Of a DNA stretch of 64,000 nucleotides, positions 57,008-64,000 are shown piece by piece. Location of the stretch: assembly GCF_030551255.1 (NCBI RefSeq), contig NZ_CP130630.1, positions 2,089,501 to 2,153,500 of the forward strand, given 5' to 3'. Origin of the DNA: Streptomyces sp. NL15-2K. Lineage in GTDB: Bacteria > Actinomycetota > Actinomycetes > Streptomycetales > Streptomycetaceae. Position numbers and translations under genes: made by a program. Position 1 is the first letter of the stretch; each line of letters begins with the position of its first letter. The notes under the pieces are model-generated. The model was not told the DNA's origin. It did not search any database and saw only the letters and a program-made list of their open reading frames with translations.

Positions 57008-58110
57008 GCCGTCTTCCTCACGTCGGCGCCGACCGCGTCGGCAAGGGTGGCGTACGGGCTCGTACGAAGGCGTGCGGCGAGCCCCTTGTGGATGGCGCGT
57101 GCCCAGAACGGCCCCTCGTAGACGAACGCGCTGTAGCCCTGGACCAGGGTGGCGCCCGCCAGGATGCGCTGCCAGGCGTCCTCGGCGTTCTCGACGCCCC
57201 CGACGCCGACCAGGGTGATCCGGTCGCCCACGCGCGCGTAGAGGCGCCGCAGCACCTGAAGGGAGCGTTCCTTCAGCGGCGCGCCGGACAGGCCGCCGGT
57301 CTCCTTGACCAGTGAGGGTTCGGATGTCAGACCGAGCTCCTCGCGCGCGATGGTCGTGTTGGTGGCGATGATCCCGTCCAGGCCGAGCTCGACGGCCAGA
57401 TCCGCCACCGCGTCGATGTCCTCGTCGGCGAGGTCCGGCGCGATCTTCACGAGCAGCGGGACACGGCGGTCGGTCACCGTGCGGTCGGCGGCCTCGCGGA
57501 CGCCCCTGAGCAGCGGCCGCAGCACCTCGGTGGCCTGCAGATTGCGCAGACCCGGCGTGTTCGGCGACGAGACGTTCACGACGAGGTAGTCGGCGTACGG
57601 CGCCAGCCGCTCGGTCGACTTCACGTAGTCGACGACGGCCTCGGCCTCCGGGACGACCTTGGTCTTGCCGATGTTCACGCCCACGACGGTCCTGAAGACC
57701 GGCTCACGCGAGGCCAGGCGGGCGGCGACGGCCAGTGAGCCCTCGTTGTTGAAGCCCATGCGGTTGATCAGCGCCCGGTCCTTCACGAGCCGGAACAGCC
57801 GCTTCTTGGGGTTGCCGGGCTGCGGCTCCCCCGTGACGGTGCCGATCTCGATGTGGTCGAAGCCGAGCATCGACATGCCGTCGACGGCGACGGCGTTCTT
57901 GTCGAAGCCGGCGGCGAGCCCGAACGGCCCGTGCATCCGCAGCCCGAACGCCTCGGTTCGCAGCTCCTTGTGGCGGGGTGCGAGAACGGCGGCGACGAAC
58001 GTCCGCAGGACGGGGATCCTGACGGCGAGCCGGATCCAGCGGAAGGCCAGGTAATGGGCCTCCTCGGGGTCCATCCGGGTGAAAACCAGACGGAAGAAGA
58101 GTTTGTACAT
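57004..58110 (-). CDS. pyrD: Dihydroorotate dehydrogenase, class 2 (quinone)
   Basis: A 368-residue membrane-associated class-2 enzyme. N-terminal amphipathic region LFFRLVFTRMDPEEAHYLAF RWIRL anchors it. FMN barrel: GLAAGFDKNAVAVDGMSMLG, FNNEGSLAVAARLA-type INRMGFNNEG, LVVNVSSPNTPGLRNLQATE with the catalytic Ser, LLVKIAPDLADEDIDAVADL, TNTTIAREELG and IHKG-x near the end. Electrons go to the quinone pool. It lies 52 bp after carB, separated by a hairpin at 58128-58155. Confidence 0.97.
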   Translation of the reverse strand: MYKLFFRLVFTRMDPEEAHYLAFRWIRLAVRIPVLRTFVAAVLAPRHKELRTEAFGLRMHGPFGLAAGFDKNAVAVDGMSMLGFDHIEIGTVTGEPQPGNPKKRLFRLVKDRALINRMGFNNEGSLAVAARLASREPVFRTVVGVNIGKTKVVPEAEAVVDYVKSTERLAPYADYLVVNVSSPNTPGLRNLQATEVLRPLLRGVREAADRTVTDRRVPLLVKIAPDLADEDIDAVADLAVELGLDGIIATNTTIAREELGLTSEPSLVKETGGLSGAPLKERSLQVLRRLYARVGDRITLVGVGGVENAEDAWQRILAGATLVQGYSAFVYEGPFWARAIHKGLAARLRTSPYATLADAVGADVRKTA

Positions 58111-58127
58111 CTCTGTGTCCTCACGAA

Positions 58128-58155
58128 GAGGGGGACACCTTCCGGTGTCCCCCTC
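58128..58155 (-). terminator. Strong hairpin between carB and pyrD
   Basis: GAGGGGGACACC (58128-58139) pairs perfectly with GGTGTCCCCCTC (58144-58155), loop TTCC. It fills most of the 52-bp carB-pyrD gap inside an otherwise tightly coupled operon. No T-run follows, so partial termination or mRNA processing is as likely as full termination. Confidence 0.7.
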
Positions 58156-58162
58156 AGAGCTG

Positions 58163-61463
<3,301 letters not shown>

Positions 61464-61471
<8 letters not shown>

Positions 61472-62621
61472 GCTGGCCCTCCATCAGGACTGTGCTCATC
61501 AAAGACGTGAAGCGGTCGAACAGGTAGGCGGCGTCGTGCGGGCCGGCTGCCGCTTCGGGGTGGTACTGGACGCTGAAGGCGGGGCGGTCGAGGAGCTGCA
61601 GCCCCTCCACCACGTTGTCGTTCAGGCAGACGTGGGAGACCTCGGCGCGGCCGTAGGGCGTCTCGGAGACCTGGTCGAGCGGGGCGTCGACGGCGAAGCC
61701 GTGGTTGTGCGCGGTGACCTCCACCTTGCCGGTCGTACGGTCCTGCACCGGCTGGTTGATGCCGCGGTGGCCGTACTTCAGCTTGTACGTGCCGAAGCCC
61801 AGCGCCCGCCCCAGGATCTGGTTGCCGAAGCAGATGCCGAACAGCGGGGTGCCGCGCTCCAGGACGGCCTGCATGACGGAGACCGGGTGGTCGGCGGTGG
61901 CCGGGTCGCCCGGCCCGTTGGAGAAGAACACGCCGTCGGGGTTCACGGCGTAGACGTCCTCGACGCTCGCCGTCGCCGGCAGCACGTGCACCTCGATGCC
62001 GCGCTCGGCCATGCGGTGCGGGGTCATGCCCTTGATGCCGAGGTCGACGGCGGCGACCGTGAACTTCTTCTCGCCGATCGCTGGGACGACGTACGGCTCC
62101 TTGGTGGCGACCTCCGCGGAGAGGTTCGCGCCCTTCATCTCGGGAGCCTGGCGCACCTCGGTGAGCATGGTGCCCTCGTCGGGCAGCGCCGAGCCGGAGA
62201 AGATGCCGACGCGCATGGCGCCGCGCTCGCGCAGATGCCGGGTCAGGGCGCGGGTGTCGACGCCGGAGATGCCGACGACGCCCTGCTGGGCCAGCTCCTC
62301 GTCCAGCGAACGCCGGGCACGCCAGTTGGAGGGCACGCGCGCGGGGTCGCGTACGACATAGCCCGAGACCCAGATCCGCTTCGACTCGGGGTCCTCGTCG
62401 TTGACGCCGGTGTTGCCGACGTGCGGGGCGGTCATCACGACGACCTGGCGGTGGTACGACGGGTCGGTGAGGGTCTCCTGGTAGCCGGTCATGCCGGTGG
62501 AGAACACGGCCTCGCCGAAGGTCGCCCCCACGGCCCCGTAGGCACGGCCGCGGAAGATCCGGCCGTCCTCCAGGACGAGTACGGCGGGGATCTTCGCGGA
62601 TCCCCTGGTGGAGGTCGTCAT
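61464..62621 (-). CDS. carA: Carbamoyl-phosphate synthase, small subunit
   Basis: A 385-residue glutaminase subunit. N-terminal domain: [41 protein letters not shown]-terminal class I amidotransferase: [20 protein letters not shown], nucleophile Cys in [27 protein letters not shown], and the His-Glu pair in [20 protein letters not shown]. It feeds ammonia to CarB. It overlaps carB (8 bp) and the membrane protein gene (4 bp), indicating coupled translation. Confidence 0.98.
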
Positions 62622-63211
62622 CGTTCGGCGCCTTCCGTGGTGGTTGTTTTGATCATGGAGTTAATGACGTCGACCCACTCGTTGTGCTCGGCCGCGTGGT
62701 CGGAGCGGAACCCGGAGTCGATCAGCCGCTCGCCGTGCGCCCAGGTCACCACGAGGAGCCCGCCCTCGGTGAGGACCTTGCCGGCGATGCCCTTGTCGAG
62801 CCGGGCCTCGCGCAGAGCGGCGGTGGGGACGAAGAAGTCGGTCGCGCCGGGGCGTACGACGTCCAGTCCCGCGTCCGTCAGCGTGAGCTCGACCCGGCTG
62901 CGGGTGCCCAGGCCGTGGGCCACGATGCGGTCCAGCCACTGCCCGGCGGTGGTGGAGCCGTGGTAGCGGCCGCTCATCGTCAGTCTGGCGTCACCTGGCT
63001 CATCCGGCACGGTGGGCAGCTCAGGGAGGTCGCCCTGGAGCGTGCCGCGCCACTTCCAGCCCTCGCGCATCAGCCAGTAGACGAGCGCGACGAAGAGGGC
63101 GAGCCCGACGAGCCAGCCGATACGGGCGGCCCAGTCGGTCACTTCTGCCGACTTCTCTTCGGCCGCGAGTCCGGTCGCGAGTCCGGCGGCGAGCAGAGTT
63201 GCAGGTGTCAC
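62618..63211 (-). CDS. Membrane protein of the pyr operon
   Basis: A 197-residue protein. One membrane helix near the N-terminus ([20 protein letters not shown]) after a short hydrophobic start ([16 protein letters not shown]), then a cytoplasmic domain with PH-like strands: [56 protein letters not shown]. No catalytic motif. It is locked between pyrC and carA by four-base overlaps at both ends (GTGA, ATGA), an arrangement conserved in actinobacteria as I recall, so it probably helps the pathway, for example by anchoring. Start GTG 63211. Confidence 0.85.
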   Translation of the reverse strand: MTPATLLAAGLATGLAAEEKSAEVTDWAARIGWLVGLALFVALVYWLMREGWKWRGTLQGDLPELPTVPDEPGDARLTMSGRYHGSTTAGQWLDRIVAHGLGTRSRVELTLTDAGLDVVRPGATDFFVPTAALREARLDKGIAGKVLTEGGLLVVTWAHGERLIDSGFRSDHAAEHNEWVDVINSMIKTTTTEGAER

Positions 63212-64000
63212 GTGAGCTTCCCGTCGACGAGCGTGGCCTTGCCCCGGAGCCACGTGTGCGTGACACGGCCCGGCAGCTCGCGCCCCTGGTACGGGGTGTT
63301 GCGGCTGCGCGAGGCGAAGACCGCGGGGTCCACTGCACCACGGTATGCCGTGTCGACGAGCGTGAGGTTGGCGGGCTCACCGGCCGAGACGGAGCGGCCG
63401 TGGCCCTTCGCCCGGCCGATCCGTGCCGGCTTGAAGGACATGCGGTCGGCGACACCCGCCCAGTCGAGGAGTCCGGTGTCCACCATCGTCTCCTGCACGA
63501 CCGACAGGGCGGTCTCCAGGCCGACCATGCCCATGGCGGCGGCGGCCCACTCGCAGTCCTTGTCCTCGTGCGGGTGCGGGGCGTGGTCGGTGGCGACGAT
63601 GTCGATCGTGCCGTCGGCGAGCGCCTCGCGCAGGGCGAGCACATCACGCTCGGTGCGCAGCGGCGGGTTGACCTTGAAGACCGGGTTGTACGTCCGCACC
63701 AGCTCGTCGGTGAGGAGGAGGTGGTGCGGGGTGACCTCGGCGGTGACGTCGATGCCGCGGGACTTCGCCCAGCGCACGATCTCGACGGAGCCGGCGGTCG
63801 ACAGGTGGCAGATGTGGACGCGGGAGCCGACGTGCTCGGCGAGCAGGACATCCCGGGCGATGATCGATTCTTCGGCCACCGCGGGCCAGCCGCCGAGACC
63901 CAGCTCGGCGGAGACGATGCCCTCGTTCATCTGGGCGCCCTCGGTCAGCCGCGGCTCCTGCGCGTGCTGGGCGACGACACCGCCGAAGGCCTTCACGTAT
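63208..64000 (-). CDS. pyrC: Dihydroorotase (N-terminus outside window)
   Basis: The C-terminal 263 residues of a type I dihydroorotase are visible; the N-terminus with the first metal HxH motif lies beyond the right edge. Seen: SIIARDVLLAEHVGSRVHIC HLSTAGSVE (metal His), GIDVTAEVTPHHLLLTDELV (metal His), GTIDIVATDHAPHPHEDKDC (metal/catalytic Asp), and GRAKGHGRSVSAGEPANLTL at the end. It cyclises carbamoyl aspartate. First visible gene of the pyr operon; pyrR and pyrB are expected further right. Confidence 0.96.
   Translation of the reverse strand, partial: YVKAFGGVVAQHAQEPRLTEGAQMNEGIVSAELGLGGWPAVAEESIIARDVLLAEHVGSRVHICHLSTAGSVEIVRWAKSRGIDVTAEVTPHHLLLTDELVRTYNPVFKVNPPLRTERDVLALREALADGTIDIVATDHAPHPHEDKDCEWAAAAMGMVGLETALSVVQETMVDTGLLDWAGVADRMSFKPARIGRAKGHGRSVSAGEPANLTLVDTAYRGAVDPAVFASRSRNTPYQGRELPGRVTHTWLRGKATLVDGKLT

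Overview
The window is a stretch of high-GC Streptomyces chromosome, probably from the conserved core. Evidence: strong G/C third-position bias, GTG starts, RbpA, a sigma-R type promoter, a small SCO1431-family membrane protein, the actinobacterial integration host factor sIHF, a GuaB1-type enzyme, DasR-type (dre) chitinase promoters and ECF41/ECF42 sigma modules. Gene order looks syntenic, from memory, with the S. coelicolor SCO1419-SCO1486 region; this has not been checked by alignment. No phage, IS transposase, CRISPR array, rRNA or biosynthetic gene cluster is seen.

Layout. 1-4351: glycerophosphodiesterase (5' end outside the window), MFS permease, rbpA behind a sigma-R promoter, FxsA and a polyprenol-phosphate mannosyltransferase. 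4352-9325: a 547-bp gap without a convincing gene, amidohydrolase, Lrp regulator, two small unknown proteins and an acyl-CoA dehydrogenase. 9326-16492: secreted GH18 chitinase under a dre-overlapped promoter, TetR regulator, tiny membrane protein, Tat-exported C39-like protein, P-loop kinase lacking a normal start codon, a possible leader RNA, and an EccA/CbbX-like AAA ATPase. 16508-18945: two overlapping CNNM/CorC-type CBS membrane proteins.

19213-24203 (all minus strand) is a riboflavin/histidine block headed by an FMN riboswitch: ribE-ribM-ribBA-ribH, then hisE, hisG and a PH-domain membrane protein. Beside it lies a chitinase-type promoter with no chitinase, followed by an ECF41 sigma gene broken by a palindromic insertion, while its predicted target promoter and oxidoreductase partner remain intact. 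26600-31197 holds a ROK regulator and divergent MFS gene around a clear operator, a GH6 glucanase and a DUF5995 protein.

31221-37439 looks like an amino-acid catabolic unit: DavB-like flavin amino-acid monooxygenase, DavA-like nitrilase-superfamily amidase, MFS protein, Lrp regulator and cationic amino-acid permease. The last carries an in-frame TGA. Matching GTTGC-box arrays precede the enzyme pair and the permease. 37464-45804: GNAT, GMP reductase-type GuaB1, orphan barstar, SorC regulator, rpe, MMPL transporter, and an ECF42 sigma factor with its DGPF partner and a matching promoter.

45867-64000 is housekeeping: rsmB-fmt, an HTH protein, priA (helicase motifs lost), tRNA-like debris, metK, coaBC, rpoZ, gmk, sIHF, then pyrF-pyrD-carB-carA-(membrane protein)-pyrC in a tightly overlapping pyrimidine operon that runs off the right edge.
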